From: Geodermatophilaceae bacterium URHA0031
Lineage (GTDB): Bacteria > Actinomycetota > Actinomycetes > Mycobacteriales > Geodermatophilaceae
Direction of reading: 5' to 3'
NCBI GenBank assembly: GCA_000620205.1
Contig: JHVP01000013.1
Span: 62,001-126,000, forward strand
Length of the DNA stretch: 64,000 bases
The position numbers and the translations under genes were made by a program. The notes under the pieces were generated by a model, which saw only the letters and a list, made by a program, of their open reading frames with translations, had not been told where the DNA came from and did no database searches. Positions 1 through 9,126 of this stretch are shown here, piece after piece (within the stretch, counting starts at the first letter, position 1; each line of letters opens with the position of its first letter).

Positions 1-239
1 TCGCGTTCGTCCTTGCGCAGCGCCGCCCGCACCACCGCCTGGGTGGCACCGTGCCGCACCAGCGGGGCGTCGGCGGAGACCCGGTGGCTGCCCAGCGTCG
101 ACAGGTAGCCGACCGCCTCGACCAGGTTGGTCTTGCCCTGCCCGTTGCGGCCGACCAGCACGGTCGGACCGGGCGTCAACGCCAGGTCGGCCAGTTCCCA
201 GCTGCGGAACTGGCCGACCTGGAGGTGCCGGAGGTACAC
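1..239 (-). CDS. recF: RecF, DNA replication/repair ATPase (partial: N-terminal 79 residues)
   Basis: RecF loads RecA at single-strand gaps and is an SMC-like ABC ATPase acting on DNA in the cytoplasm. Only the first 79 codons are inside the window; the gene continues past base 1. The visible protein begins with the RecF-type strand [13 protein letters not shown] and carries a Walker A motif GRNGQGKTN near residue 33. The GTG at 237-239 is chosen because the family's conserved start (LRxLxLxxFRS) follows at once. It lies 10 bases downstream of gnd on the same strand, in the usual actinobacterial order dnaA-dnaN-gnd-recF, so it is probably cotranscribed with gnd. Confidence 0.93.
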   Translation of the reverse strand, partial: MYLRHLQVGQFRSWELADLALTPGPTVLVGRNGQGKTNLVEAVGYLSTLGSHRVSADAPLVRHGATQAVVRAALRKDER

Positions 240-249
240 GGGTCAGGGA

Positions 250-1197
250 CTACGCGGGCTTCTCGGACACCGGCGGGTTGTTGCCCCGGCTGTCCACGCT
301 CTGCACGGCGTGCCCGCCGAACTGGTTCCGCAGCGCCGCGACGGCCTTCATCGTCGGCGAGTCGTCCTGCCGGGAGGCGAACCGGGCGAACAGCGACGCG
401 GAGATCGCCGGCATCGGGACGGCGTGCTCGATGGCCTGCTCCACGGTCCACCGGCCCTCGCCGGAGTCCTCCGCGTAGCCGCTGATCTTGTCCAGGCCCG
501 GGTCCTCCTGCAGCGCCTTGACCAGCAGGTCCAGCAACCACGAGCGGATGACGGTGCCCTGGGTCCAGGAGGCGATGACGCCGGGGACGTCCTCGACCAG
601 GTCGACGGCGGCCAGCAGCTCGTAGCCCTCGCCGTAGGCCTGCATCATCGCGTACTCGATGCCGTTGTGGACCATCTTGGCGAAGTGCCCGGCGCCGACC
701 GGACCGGCGTGCACGTAGCCGACGCCGGGCATCTCGTTGCCCTGCTCGTCGTGCGGGGTCGGCGGCTTGAGCGCGTCGAACACCGGCTGCACCTTCGCGA
801 CGTCCTCCGCGGAGCCGCCGACCATCAGCGCGTAGCCGTTCTGCAGGCCCCACACGCCACCGGAGACCCCGGCGTCGACGTAGCCGATGCCCTTGGCGCC
901 CAGCTCCTCGCCGTGCACCTTGTCCTCGGTGAACTTGGAGTTGCCGCCGTCGACGACCACGTCACCGGGGCTCAGCAGCTCACCGAGCTCACGCACGGTG
1001 GCGCGCGTCGGCTCCCCGGCCGGGACCATCACCCAGACCACCCGCGGCGCCTCGAGGGCGTCGACCAGGCCCTGCAGGCTGTCGACGTCCCGCGCGCCCG
1101 GTGCCCGGTCGTACCCGATCACCTCGTGACCGGCGCGCCGCACGCGCTCGGCCATGTTGCCGCCCATCTTGCCCAGCCCGACCAGCCCCAGCTGCAC
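250..1197 (-). CDS. gnd: 6-phosphogluconate dehydrogenase, decarboxylating, short type
   Basis: This enzyme oxidatively decarboxylates 6-phosphogluconate to ribulose 5-phosphate in the pentose phosphate pathway. The 315-residue protein matches the short (GntZ/YqeC-like, about 300 aa) subfamily rather than the 470-residue form. The N-terminal Rossmann motif is GLVGLGKMGGNMA at residues 4-16, the substrate-binding region contains VDAGVSGGVWGL, and the catalytic Lys/Asn stretch is GHFAKMVHNGIEY near residue 170. It sits between dnaN and recF, where many actinobacteria carry this gene, which links sugar metabolism to the replication operon only by position. The ATG start at 1197 directly precedes the Rossmann strand. 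Confidence 0.93.
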   Translation of the reverse strand: MQLGLVGLGKMGGNMAERVRRAGHEVIGYDRAPGARDVDSLQGLVDALEAPRVVWVMVPAGEPTRATVRELGELLSPGDVVVDGGNSKFTEDKVHGEELGAKGIGYVDAGVSGGVWGLQNGYALMVGGSAEDVAKVQPVFDALKPPTPHDEQGNEMPGVGYVHAGPVGAGHFAKMVHNGIEYAMMQAYGEGYELLAAVDLVEDVPGVIASWTQGTVIRSWLLDLLVKALQEDPGLDKISGYAEDSGEGRWTVEQAIEHAVPMPAISASLFARFASRQDDSPTMKAVAALRNQFGGHAVQSVDSRGNNPPVSEKPA

Positions 1198-1294
1198 GTC
1201 CCGCTCCTCAGATCGATGTCCCGCTCGTGTGCCATCGTGCTCGCCCGGTGCGCCGGCCGCTCGGTCGGCCCCGCTGCCGGGAACCGCGGGGCCA

Positions 1295-2458
1295 TCAGCC
1301 GGGGAGGCGCACCGGCATGATCAGGTAGCGGTAGCTGCCGGCGCGCTCGGCCGGCACAGCGTTGCCGCCGGCCTCGTCGGAGGTCGGCTCGGCCACGCCG
1401 GAGAGGACCGCGGGCTTCAGCGCGGTGGTGAAGTCCATCCGCGCCCGGTCGGTGTGCACCGCGGCCAGCCCGTCGAGCAGGAACGTCGGGTTGAAGCCGA
1501 TCGTCAGCGGGTCGCCGTCGAACTCGACGTCGCAGCGCTCCTCGGCCTGGCCCTCGTCGTCGGTGCCACCCGCGCGCAGGGTGACCTGGCCGGGGGTGAA
1601 CTCGCAGCGCAGCGGGGTGCCGCGCTCGGCGACCAGGGCGACACGCTTGGCGGCGTCGGTGAACAACCCGACCGGCAGTGTCGCGAACGACGCGGACTCG
1701 CTCGGCATGATCGCCCGGTACTTGACGAACTCGGCGTCCAGCAGCCGGGTGGTGGTCTGCCGGTCCTTGCCCGACAGGCCGAGGATGCCCTCGCCGGAGC
1801 CGCCGGAGGACAGCGACAGCGTGACCTCCGGTCCGCTGGTCAGCGTCTTGGCCGCGTCGGCGAGCGTGCGGGCCGGCACCAGGACGGCGGCCGACAGCCC
1901 CGCGGACTCCGGCCGCCAGGCGAACTCGCGCACGGCCAGCCGGTAGCGGTCGGTGGCGGCGAGGGTGACCAGGTCGTCCTCGATCTCCAGCCGGACGCCG
2001 GTGAGCATCGGCAGGGTGTCGTCGCGGCCCGCGGCCACCGCCACCTGGCTGACCGCCTCGGCGAAGGCGTCGCTGTCGACCGTCCCCGCGGTGGAGGGCA
2101 ACGAGGGCAGCGACGGGTAGTCCTCGACCGGCAGGGTCGGCAGGCTGAACTTGGCGTTGCCGCAGGAGATGGCGAGCCGGGCGCCCTCGGCGACGACGTC
2201 GACCGGGTGCGGGGGCAGGGCGCGGGTGATCTCTGCGAGCAGCCGGCCCGGGACCAGCGTGCGACCACCCTCACTGGCCTGCACGTCGACCTCGGAGCGG
2301 GCCGAGACCTCGTAGTCGAAGCCGGAGACCGACAGCTGGTTGCCCTCGACCTCCAGCAGGATCCCGGCGAGCACCGGCACCGACGGGCGCGGCGGCAGGC
2401 TGCGTGCCGTCCACGCCACGGCCTCGGCGAGCACCTCGCGTGCCACCCGGAACTTCAT
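1295..2458 (-). CDS. dnaN: DNA polymerase III beta subunit (sliding clamp)
   Basis: DnaN forms the ring-shaped processivity clamp that tethers polymerases and repair proteins to DNA. The 387-residue product has the normal clamp length of three repeated domains, starts MKFRVAREVLAEAVAW, and ends in the conserved C-terminal segment YLIMPVRLPG, which contributes to the partner-binding pocket. An in-frame extension reaches upstream to 2620, but it is low-complexity and runs into the presumed origin, so the ATG at 2456-2458 is preferred. The clamp-binding motif QGDLF in DinB (about 45.5 kb) is a likely partner site. The gene follows oriC and precedes gnd and recF on the same strand. Confidence 0.96.
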   Translation of the reverse strand: MKFRVAREVLAEAVAWTARSLPPRPSVPVLAGILLEVEGNQLSVSGFDYEVSARSEVDVQASEGGRTLVPGRLLAEITRALPPHPVDVVAEGARLAISCGNAKFSLPTLPVEDYPSLPSLPSTAGTVDSDAFAEAVSQVAVAAGRDDTLPMLTGVRLEIEDDLVTLAATDRYRLAVREFAWRPESAGLSAAVLVPARTLADAAKTLTSGPEVTLSLSSGGSGEGILGLSGKDRQTTTRLLDAEFVKYRAIMPSESASFATLPVGLFTDAAKRVALVAERGTPLRCEFTPGQVTLRAGGTDDEGQAEERCDVEFDGDPLTIGFNPTFLLDGLAAVHTDRARMDFTTALKPAVLSGVAEPTSDEAGGNAVPAERAGSYRYLIMPVRLPG

Positions 2459-3066
2459 CTCAGACCCACCCCTTGCCGACGTGCGCTGCTCGTCCGCCCG
2501 GCTCATCCGGTACGGCTGCGGCGCCCATCCTCTCCCGAGAGACCCCCTGCCTGGCCAGCCCCTCTTCTGAGAGCACTGCTCTGAAGCCGCGTCCCCACCC
2601 AGAATGTGGTTCAAGGACACCCTGGGAGAAGTACTCCATCTTCTTCATCACGGCTGTGGACCCTGGGGATCGGACCCCTTTGCGCTGGTCAACCCGTGAA
2701 CAGCCCTGTTGGCCCGCTGTGGGCAGATGACCGTGTCCCTGTGTCGACACGTGGACAACTCGACAGTTGTGCACCGTCACCGGCCCGTCTCCACCCCTGG
2801 TCCCCTGGTCACGCCCAGGTCCGTCCCCACCCGGTGTGCACGACGGCGTCCGTCCACCGTCGCCGGTGTCGACATGTGGACACCCCGGGGACGACCGATC
2901 GGCCGGCGCGCACGGTCGACCGGCGGTGACCCGGCGTCACCGGTCGGTACCGCGGCCGGGACCTGCGGACGGACCCCCGGACGCCGTGATCCCCAACCTG
3001 TGCACAGATCTGGGGACAAGGCGACATGTCACACGGCCGGGTGACCGTCCCCCGGTGGACACAGCG
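2459..3066. other. dnaA-dnaN intergenic region, probable replication origin (oriC)
   Basis: This 608-bp gap contains no convincing gene and is the usual oriC position in actinobacteria. DnaA-box-like sequences (actinobacterial consensus TTGTCCACA) are scattered on both strands: CGTGGACAA at 2750-2758, GTTGTGCAC at 2766-2774, TGTGGACAC at 2875-2883, CTGTGCACAG near 2998-3007 and TGGGGACAA at 3011-3019, with a weaker CTGTGGACC at 2654-2662. The stretch around 2600-2660 is the least GC-rich part and could be the unwinding element. A 13-bp palindrome, AGAGCACTGCTCT, lies at 2570-2582 just ahead of dnaN. Its function as an origin is inferred from position and box density. Confidence 0.75.
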
Positions 3067-4926
3067 TCACTGGCGGGCGCGGCTCTTGATCCGGGCGGTG
3101 AGCTCGGTGACCTGGGTGTAGGTGGCGCGTCGCTCGCTCATCAGGCCGGTGATCTTCTTGACCGCGTGCATGACGGTGGTGTGGTCCTTGCCGCCGAAGG
3201 ACGCCCCGATCCGCGGCAGGGAGAGCTCGGTCAGCTCCCTGCAGAGGTACATCGCGATCTGCCGGGCGTTGACCAGCGTGCGGCTGCGGTTGGAGCCCTG
3301 CAGCTCCTCCATCGTCACCGAGAAGTACTCGGCGGTGGCGGCCATGATGATCGCCGCGGTGATCTGCGGGCCCTGCTCGTCGCTGATCAGGTCCTTGAGC
3401 ACCAGCTCGGCCAGGGCCAGGTCGACCGGCTGCTTGTTCAGGCTGGCGAAGGCGGTCACCCGGATCAGCGCGCCCTCGAGCTCGCGGATGTTGGTCTGCA
3501 CCTTGCTGGCGATGAACTCCAGCACCGCGTCCGGCGCCTGCAGCCGCTCGCCCCAGGCCTTCTTCCGCAGGATCGCGATCCTGGTCTCCAGGTCCGGCGC
3601 CTGGACGTCGGTGATCAGCCCCCACTCGAAGCGGGTCCGCAGCCGGTCCTCCAGCGTCGTCAGCTTCTTCGGCGCCCGGTCGGAGGTGATGACGATCTGC
3701 TTGCTGGCGTTGTGCAGCGTGTTGAAGGTGTGGAAGAACTCCTCCTGGGTGCGCTCGGCGCGCTCCAGGAACTGGATGTCGTCGATCAGCAGGAAGTCGA
3801 TGTCCCGGTAGCGACGGCGGAAGTCCTCGGCCCGGCCGGAGTGCACCAGGTTGATGAACTCGTTGGTGAACTCCTCCGTGCTGACGTACCGCACCCGCAC
3901 GTTGGGGAACATCCGGGCCGCGTAGTGCCCGATCGCGTGCAGCAGGTGGGTCTTGCCCAGCCCGGAGTCGCCGTAGATGAACAGCGGGTTGTAGGCCCGC
4001 GCCGGGGCCTCGGCGACGGCGACCGCCGCCGCGTGGGCGAACCGGTTGCTGTTGCCGATCACGAAGCTGTCGAAGACGTACTTGGCGTTCAGACCCGGGT
4101 CCAGGCCCGCCGGCCGCCGGTCGGCGAACAGCGGGACGGCGCCCTGCCCACGCCCGGCGCGCTCGGCAGGTCGGCGGTCGGTGTCCTGGCTGCGACCGCC
4201 GTCGTCGTCGGCCTCCCGGTCCCAGGGCGCGAGCCGGGCCTGCACCCCGACACCGGGACCGCTGTCGGCTGCCTGCCACTCCCCCGGGCCCTCCTCGGCG
4301 ACCGGTCCTCCGGACCCGCGGGACCAGTCGCGGCCGTCCCCGGACTCCGGGAGCCACGCCTCGGCGCGGGCGGCGTCGGCGCGCACCCCGAAGGCGCTGC
4401 GCCCGTCGTCGACCCGGTCGCGGTCGGCCCGGTCCTCCGCCGCGCGGTCGTGGGCGGCCCGCTCGCGGGCGGCGAGCTCGGCCGAGGCGCGGTCGTGGGC
4501 GAGGCGGTCCTGGGCGAGCTGGTCCTGGGCCAGCCGGTCGTCGGTCGACCAGTCCGGGGCCGGGCTCACCGGGGTGAGCCGCTCCCGGTCGGCGAGGGCC
4601 CACCGGCGGTCCTCGGGCGCCTCGGTCCGGCGGGCCGGCGAGGGCGCCGCGGACGGCGGGGGCCCGGGCACGTCCTCGAGCTGGACGGCGACCCGGATGG
4701 CCCGGCCGAACTCCGCCGACAGCGCCTCGGCCAGCTGCATGCGCATGCGTGACTCGAGCACGGTCTGCGTGAACTCGTTGGGGGCGGCGAGCACCGCGGT
4801 GTCCTCGACCAGACCGAGCGGGCGGGTGAGGTTGAGCATCGCGTTCTGCTGCGGGGACAGGCTGGTGGAGAGCCGCTCGCGGATCTGGTCCCAGACCATC
4901 GCCAGGTCGACCGTGGAGTCGGCCAT
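3067..4926 (-). CDS. dnaA: Chromosomal replication initiator DnaA
   Basis: DnaA binds DnaA boxes, melts oriC and recruits DnaB. The 619-residue protein has the four standard domains. Domain I is [15 protein letters not shown] near the N-terminus. Domain II is a long variable linker of roughly residues 90-285. The AAA+ domain III has Walker [12 protein letters not shown] (about 315-325) and Walker [11 protein letters not shown]. Domain IV has the DNA-binding signature [15 protein letters not shown] near the C-terminus. Domain II is much longer than in Bacillus or E. coli and includes Asp/Arg/Gln/Ala-rich repeats ([14 protein letters not shown]). The ATG at 4924-4926 is preceded by AAGGGA; an in-frame extension to 5070 overlaps DnaA boxes and was rejected. 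Confidence 0.97.
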   Translation of the reverse strand: MADSTVDLAMVWDQIRERLSTSLSPQQNAMLNLTRPLGLVEDTAVLAAPNEFTQTVLESRMRMQLAEALSAEFGRAIRVAVQLEDVPGPPPSAAPSPARRTEAPEDRRWALADRERLTPVSPAPDWSTDDRLAQDQLAQDRLAHDRASAELAARERAAHDRAAEDRADRDRVDDGRSAFGVRADAARAEAWLPESGDGRDWSRGSGGPVAEEGPGEWQAADSGPGVGVQARLAPWDREADDDGGRSQDTDRRPAERAGRGQGAVPLFADRRPAGLDPGLNAKYVFDSFVIGNSNRFAHAAAVAVAEAPARAYNPLFIYGDSGLGKTHLLHAIGHYAARMFPNVRVRYVSTEEFTNEFINLVHSGRAEDFRRRYRDIDFLLIDDIQFLERAERTQEEFFHTFNTLHNASKQIVITSDRAPKKLTTLEDRLRTRFEWGLITDVQAPDLETRIAILRKKAWGERLQAPDAVLEFIASKVQTNIRELEGALIRVTAFASLNKQPVDLALAELVLKDLISDEQGPQITAAIIMAATAEYFSVTMEELQGSNRSRTLVNARQIAMYLCRELTELSLPRIGASFGGKDHTTVMHAVKKITGLMSERRATYTQVTELTARIKSRARQ

Positions 4927-5594
4927 CGACTGTGTCCCTTCCCGTGCCCTCTGTCGTTGCTCCGCAGCCGTCGTCCACAGGTGGGACGGGTGGGCCGACG
5001 TCCTGCTGGATCCCCCGTCCGCTCCCCAGCTGTGGACGTCCGTGGGTGCACTGTCCACACGAGTGTCCACAGTCTGTGCACGCCCGGCGACACCTGGTCC
5101 CCGGACTCGGGGTCCAGGGCCGGGTGTCCGGCGTCATCGCTGGTCGGCGCCGTGTCCGGACGTCGGGGGAAGGGGTGCGGGACCGGCGGGGCGACGGGGT
5201 CGGCGTACGAACCGGCCACCATTCGTCCAACGCGGAGCGACCGGGACGCTAACAGCTCCATCCACAGCCCGGCAACGACGTCTCTGCAGCGACCTGCGGG
5301 AGCCCGGCGTGTCCGGCACCGCTGCGTGCGGGGGCTGGTCCACCATGAGCGGTCCGGCCAGTGCCGCAGCCCACCGCGGTCCGCGGCGCGTCTCGGCTAT
5401 GCTGGTCGGAGTCTGTGCACTGGACCCGGTGCTGGCCCCCTCCCGGGGGCCTCCCGGAGCCTGCGCACGGCAGACCAGCCCCGGGCACGGGGGTCGGTCG
5501 GACGGCCCCCCGGCCGACGACCACCCCGGTCCCGCGCGTGCGGGGCCCACCCGGGTCCGCGCCGCCCCGACGTCGTCAGCAGTGGGAGTCCCTC
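4927..5594. promoter_or_regulatory. dnaA-rpmH divergent intergenic region with DnaA boxes and promoters
   Basis: This 668-bp region separates the divergent dnaA and rpmH. It holds a second cluster of DnaA-box-like sites: TCGTCCACA 4971-4979, TGTGGACGT 5031-5039, CTGTCCACA 5051-5059 and GTGTCCACA 5063-5071. They fit autoregulation of dnaA, or a second half of a split origin. A candidate dnaA promoter on the minus strand has -35 TTGGAC (5230-5225), a 17-bp spacer and -10 TACGCC (5207-5202). On the plus strand TATGCT at 5398-5403 is the likely rpmH -10, which would give a leader of about 185 bases. No gene is visible here. Confidence 0.6.
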
Positions 5595-5732
5595 GTGAGC
5601 AAGCGCACGTTCCAGCCGAACAACCGTCGCCGGTCCAAGACCCACGGCTTCCGGCTGCGGATGCGCACCCGGGCCGGCCGCGCCATCCTCGCCGGTCGCC
5701 GGTCCAAGGGTCGCGCCAAGCTCTCCGCCTGA
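5595..5732 (+). CDS. rpmH: 50S ribosomal protein L34
   Basis: L34 is a small basic protein of the large ribosomal subunit. The 45-residue product ([19 protein letters not shown]..., ending SKGRAKLSA) matches L34 over its full length. The GTG at 5595 is chosen because the L34 start follows directly; upstream in-frame codons are low-complexity. It heads a tight operon with rnpA, yidD and yidC, the conserved rpmH-rnpA arrangement found beside dnaA in most bacteria. The rnpA start is 1 base after its stop. Confidence 0.97.
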   Translation: MSKRTFQPNNRRRSKTHGFRLRMRTRAGRAILAGRRSKGRAKLSA

Positions 5733-5733
5733 G

Positions 5734-6150
5734 GTGCTGCCTGCGCAGGCACGCCTGCGCCGGCGGCCGGAGTTCACCGCGGTGGTGCGGTCCGGCCGGC
5801 GTGCCGGGCGTCCCACCCTGGTGCTGCACTACCTCGCTGAACGACCAGCCGACCCGACACGGCCCGTCGTCCGGTCCGGGGGTCCGCTGGACCCGCCGGC
5901 CGGGCCACGGGCCGGTTTCGTGGTGGGCAGGTCCGTCGGCAACTCGGTCTGCCGGCACCGGGTGACCCGCCAGTTGCGGCACCTGCTCGGGTCCCGGCTG
6001 CACCGGTTGCCGCCCACGGCCGACCTGGTGGTGCGGGCCCGCCCGGAGGCGGCCGAGGCCGGTTCCGCCGTGCTCGGCCGCGACCTGGACGCCGGTCTCG
6101 ACCGGTTGCTCGCCGATCGTCCGGGCTCCTCGCGGGCGCGCCGGCCGTGA
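5734..6150 (+). CDS. rnpA: Ribonuclease P protein component
   Basis: RnpA is the protein cofactor of RNase P, which removes the 5' leader from pre-tRNA. The 138-residue product begins [13 protein letters not shown] like other RnpA proteins and has the RNR-type RNA-binding motif as [16 protein letters not shown] around residues 70-85. A roughly 25-residue insert rich in Pro/Asp/Gly follows the first strand, an expansion seen in some actinobacteria. The GTG start is one base after the rpmH stop, and its TGA overlaps the yidD GTG (GTGA at 6147-6150), indicating translational coupling. Confidence 0.93.
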   Translation: MLPAQARLRRRPEFTAVVRSGRRAGRPTLVLHYLAERPADPTRPVVRSGGPLDPPAGPRAGFVVGRSVGNSVCRHRVTRQLRHLLGSRLHRLPPTADLVVRARPEAAEAGSAVLGRDLDAGLDRLLADRPGSSRARRP

Positions 6151-6524
6151 CCGCCGCGCCTGCCCGCGCGCTGCTGGCCGTCGTCCGCTTCTACCAGCGG
6201 GCGATCAGCCCGGCGTTCCCGCCGCGGTGCCGCTTCGAGCCCAGCTGCAGCGCCTACGCCGCCGAGGCGCTCGAGGTCCACGGCGCCGGTCGCGGCACCT
6301 GGCTGGCGGTGCGCCGGCTCGCGAAGTGCGCGCCCTGGCACCCCGGTGGGGTCGACCTCGTCCCGCCGCGCACCGGAACTGCTGAGCCCACCCGCTCGTC
6401 GTGCACATCGGCGTCGGACCCGACCACTCCACCGGTGCCGCCGGCCGACGACCCGGATCGTCGCCACGGTGCCACCCCGCCGGCCCCTGGCCGGTCAGCT
6501 CAGCAGGAGGCTGGCGTTGCTTGA
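6147..6524 (+). CDS. yidD: Membrane protein insertion efficiency factor YidD
   Basis: YidD is a small membrane-associated protein that aids insertion of inner-membrane proteins together with YidC. Residues 8-70 hold the family core: [19 protein letters not shown], then the Cys-containing signature [19 protein letters not shown] and a terminal [11 protein letters not shown]. The C-terminal 50 residues are low-complexity and Pro/Thr-rich. The start overlaps rnpA by 4 bases and the end overlaps yidC by 8 bases, so the three genes form one translational unit. Confidence 0.93.
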   Translation: MTAAPARALLAVVRFYQRAISPAFPPRCRFEPSCSAYAAEALEVHGAGRGTWLAVRRLAKCAPWHPGGVDLVPPRTGTAEPTRSSCTSASDPTTPPVPPADDPDRRHGATPPAPGRSAQQEAGVA

Positions 6525-7647
6525 CTGGATGTACACCGCGATCTCGTGGGTGATGAAGACCTGGCACTCGCTCTTCAGCAACTTCCTGGACCCCGCCGGC
6601 GGCCTGAGCTGGGCGCTGTCGATCGTCTTCCTCGTGGTCACCATCCGGGTGCTCCTGTTCCGGCTGTTCGTCAAGCAGGTCAAATCGCAGCGGGCGATGC
6701 AGGAGATCCAGCCCGAGATCCAGAAGCTGCGCAAGCAGTACGGCAGCGACAAGCAGGGCTTCAGCACCGCGATGATGGCGCTGCAGAAGGAGCGCGGGGT
6801 CAACCCGCTGGCCGGCTGCCTGCCGCTGCTCCCGCAGATCCCGGTCTTCATCGCGCTGTTCCACGTCCTCCGCCGGCTGACCCCGACCTCGGAGGGCCTG
6901 TACAGCTGGTCGACCGAGCTCACGCAGATGGCGGCGAAGGCCAAGCTGTTCGGGGCGCCGATCTCGAGCTCGTTCAACATGAAGGAGCCCAAGCAGAGCG
7001 AGATCCTGGCCATCCCGGCCAGCTACACCGACATCCGGATCGTCTGCGCGGTCCTGATCGTGATCATGTGCTGCACCACCTTCTTCACCCAGAAGCAGAT
7101 CCAGAAGCGCTCCGGCCCGGTCGAGGGCCAGGCGGCGACGGTCCAGAAGCTGCTGCTCTACGGGATGCCGGTCAGCCTGCTGGTCTCCGGCTTCTTCTTC
7201 CCCGTCGGCGTGCTGCTCTACTGGTTCACCAACAACCTGTGGACCCTGGGCCAGCAGTTCTACATCCTCAAGGCGATGCCGCCGCCCGGGTCGCCTGGCG
7301 CGCTGGCCAAGGCGGCCGCCGACAAGCCGCAGGTCGACCCGAAGGCGCTCGCGCCGAAGCCCGGCGCCAAGCCGGTCCGGCCCCGGCCCGGCCGGCCGGC
7401 CACCGCAGCTCCCACCTCGACCGTGAGCACCGACGGCGACCCGGTCGACGTCCCGCCGACCGGCGTGACACCCGGGGACGACCCCCTCGACGGCTCGCCG
7501 GACGGCTCGCCCGACGACTCCCGGGAGGGCCCGGCGGGGAGCACGGCCAACGGGCGCCCGAGCGGTGGCGGCAACCGGCCACGCTCCGGGTCGACCGGCA
7601 GCCGCTCGGCCGGGCCGGCCAACCGCGGCAAGCGCAAACGCCGCTGA
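6517..7647 (+). CDS. yidC: Membrane protein insertase YidC
   Basis: YidC/Oxa1 inserts proteins into the cytoplasmic membrane, alone or with SecYEG. The Gram-positive-type core is [19 protein letters not shown], a hydrophilic loop [21 protein letters not shown], the segment [20 protein letters not shown] and further membrane helices up to about residue 250. A tail of about 120 residues is Pro/Gly-rich, then strongly basic at the end (RGKRKRR), and may contact the ribosome. The start is a TTG at 6517, chosen because AGGAGG lies at 6505-6510, six bases upstream, and because the family N-terminus MLDxxYTAISW then aligns. Confidence 0.92.
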   Translation: MLDWMYTAISWVMKTWHSLFSNFLDPAGGLSWALSIVFLVVTIRVLLFRLFVKQVKSQRAMQEIQPEIQKLRKQYGSDKQGFSTAMMALQKERGVNPLAGCLPLLPQIPVFIALFHVLRRLTPTSEGLYSWSTELTQMAAKAKLFGAPISSSFNMKEPKQSEILAIPASYTDIRIVCAVLIVIMCCTTFFTQKQIQKRSGPVEGQAATVQKLLLYGMPVSLLVSGFFFPVGVLLYWFTNNLWTLGQQFYILKAMPPPGSPGALAKAAADKPQVDPKALAPKPGAKPVRPRPGRPATAAPTSTVSTDGDPVDVPPTGVTPGDDPLDGSPDGSPDDSREGPAGSTANGRPSGGGNRPRSGSTGSRSAGPANRGKRKRR

Positions 7648-7714
7648 CCGGCGCGGCCCGCCGCCCCTCGACCCCCGGGTTCGCCCGGCCGCCTGCACGA
7701 CCTTGGAGGACCCC

Positions 7715-8368
7715 GTGACCGCACCCGACAACCACACCGGAACCGACACCGTGACGACGGCCGAGGCGACCTCGGACGCGGTGCTCCCGCAGACCGGCGG
7801 GGCCGGTGATCCGGCCCTGCCCGAGGCCGACGCTGCCTCCGCCGACGCCGTCGTCGAGCCCGTCGACCTCGAGGACGACGAGGACGAGGACGACGCCGCG
7901 CAGGGCGAGAGCCTGCTGGTCCGCGAGGGCGACGTCGCCGGTGACTACCTCGAGCGGCTGCTGGACATCCTGGACGTCGACGGGGACATCGACCTCGACG
8001 TCGAGGGCGACCGGGCCTCGGTCGCGGTCGTCGGCGGGCAGCTCAAGACCCTGATCGGGCCGGACGGCGCGACGCTGGAGGCGCTGCAGGAGCTCACCCG
8101 GCTCGCCGTGGCCCAGTCCACCGGCGTCCGCAGCCGGCTGATGCTCGACATCGGCGGCTTCCGCGCCAAGCGGCGGGCCGACCTGACCGCCCTCGCTGCC
8201 GCCGCGGCCGAGCGGGTGGCGCAGAGCGGTCAGCCCGAGCGGCTGGCGGCGATGAACCCGTTCGAGCGCAAGGTGGTGCACGACGTCATCGCCGCCGCGG
8301 CCGGGGTGCGCAGCGAGTCGGAGGGCGAGGAGCCGAACCGGCGCGTCGTGGTCCTGCCGGACCAGTGA
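7715..8368 (+). CDS. jag: Jag/KhpB-like RNA-binding protein (KH and R3H domains)
   Basis: KhpB/Jag proteins bind RNA through KH and R3H domains and affect cell division and envelope growth in Gram-positives. The 217-residue product has a variable N-terminus with a highly acidic run (VDLEDDEDEDD, about residues 49-59), a KH domain whose GxxG loop is GPDG in TLIGPDGATL, and a C-terminal R3H domain with NPFERKVVHDVI. The GTG at 7715 is preceded by TTGGAGGA (7703-7710). It overlaps rsmG by 4 bases. The position downstream of yidC is the usual one. Confidence 0.9.
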   Translation: MTAPDNHTGTDTVTTAEATSDAVLPQTGGAGDPALPEADAASADAVVEPVDLEDDEDEDDAAQGESLLVREGDVAGDYLERLLDILDVDGDIDLDVEGDRASVAVVGGQLKTLIGPDGATLEALQELTRLAVAQSTGVRSRLMLDIGGFRAKRRADLTALAAAAAERVAQSGQPERLAAMNPFERKVVHDVIAAAAGVRSESEGEEPNRRVVVLPDQ

Positions 8369-9057
8369 CCGACCCGTCCGGCGACATCCAGAACCAGCCG
8401 GTTCCGGAACCCCCGCCGGCTGCCGTCGCGGTCTTCGGGGACGCCGTCGGTGCCGCCGAGCGGTACGTGGCCATGCTCGCCGGGGACGGCGTCGTCCGTG
8501 GGTTGATCGGCCCGCGGGAGATCCCGCGGCTGTGGGACCGGCACGTGCTCAACAGTGCCGCGCTGGCCGAGGCGGTGCCCGCGGGGGCGCGGGTGGTCGA
8601 CGTCGGCAGCGGTGCCGGGCTGCCCGGCATCCCGCTGGGGCTGGCGCGTCCGGACGTGACCCTCACCCTGGTGGAGCCGATGGCCCGGCGGGTCGAGTTC
8701 CTCCAGGACGTCGTCACCGCGCTGGGCACCCCCTGGCGGATCGTCCGCGGGCGGGCCGAGGAGCGCTCGGTGGTCCGCGCCGTCGGTCCGGTGGACGTGG
8801 TGACCGCCCGGGCGGTCGCCCCGCTGCCGCGGCTGGTCGGCTGGTGCCGCGGCCTGCTGGCCCCGGGCACCCAGCTGATCGCCCTCGTCGGAGCGCGCGC
8901 GGCGGCCGAGGTGCCCGACCTGGTGCCCGAGCTCGAGGCAGCCGGGATGCAGGACGTGCGGACACGGGCCGTCGGTGCCGACCTCGGTGCCGCAGCCACT
9001 ACCGTGGTGGTGATGACGCGCGGTGGAGCTCCGCGACGGCCGCGCCCGGCCGGCTGA
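8365..9057 (+). CDS. rsmG: 16S rRNA (guanine-N7) methyltransferase RsmG (GidB)
   Basis: RsmG methylates N7 of the conserved guanine in the 530 loop of 16S rRNA using SAM; loss gives low-level streptomycin resistance. The 230-residue product has the SAM-binding motif VVDVGSGAGLPGIPLGLARP near residue 75, the following acidic residue in LTLVEPMARRVEFL, and VVTARAVAPLPRLVGW, all typical of the family. It begins with a GTG that overlaps the jag stop (GTGA). Two parS sites lie between it and parA, so transcription of the operon crosses the segregation locus. Confidence 0.94.
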   Translation: MTDPSGDIQNQPVPEPPPAAVAVFGDAVGAAERYVAMLAGDGVVRGLIGPREIPRLWDRHVLNSAALAEAVPAGARVVDVGSGAGLPGIPLGLARPDVTLTLVEPMARRVEFLQDVVTALGTPWRIVRGRAEERSVVRAVGPVDVVTARAVAPLPRLVGWCRGLLAPGTQLIALVGARAAAEVPDLVPELEAAGMQDVRTRAVGADLGAAATTVVVMTRGGAPRRPRPAG

Positions 9058-9065
9058 GCGGTCCC

Positions 9066-9079
9066 GTTCCACGTGGAAC
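9066..9079. promoter_or_regulatory. parS centromere site 1
   Basis: The 14-bp perfect palindrome GTTCCACGTGGAAC is the parS form typical of GC-rich actinobacteria (the Bacillus type is TGTTTCACGTGAAACA). It lies in the rsmG-parA gap next to the genes for ParA and ParB, so ParB binding here should nucleate the segregation complex. Confidence 0.93.
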
Positions 9080-9089
9080 ACAGGACGCC

Positions 9090-9103
9090 GTTCCACGTGG
9101 AAC
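9090..9103. promoter_or_regulatory. parS centromere site 2
   Basis: A second exact copy of GTTCCACGTGGAAC starts 24 bases after the first. The tandem pair lies immediately ahead of the parA ribosome binding site, so ParB binding may also affect parAB expression. Confidence 0.93.
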
Positions 9104-9126
9104 ACGGCGGTGAGGAGGATGCACCG

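Noticed and set aside
2459-2620. N-terminal extension of dnaN up to 2620
   Set aside because: The extra 54 residues are low-complexity and lie in the presumed origin; the conserved clamp start is at 2458.
2767-4752. Long plus-strand open frame opposite dnaA (661 codons)
   Set aside because: High GC keeps antisense frames open. The frame has no recognisable domain and dnaA on the other strand is certain.
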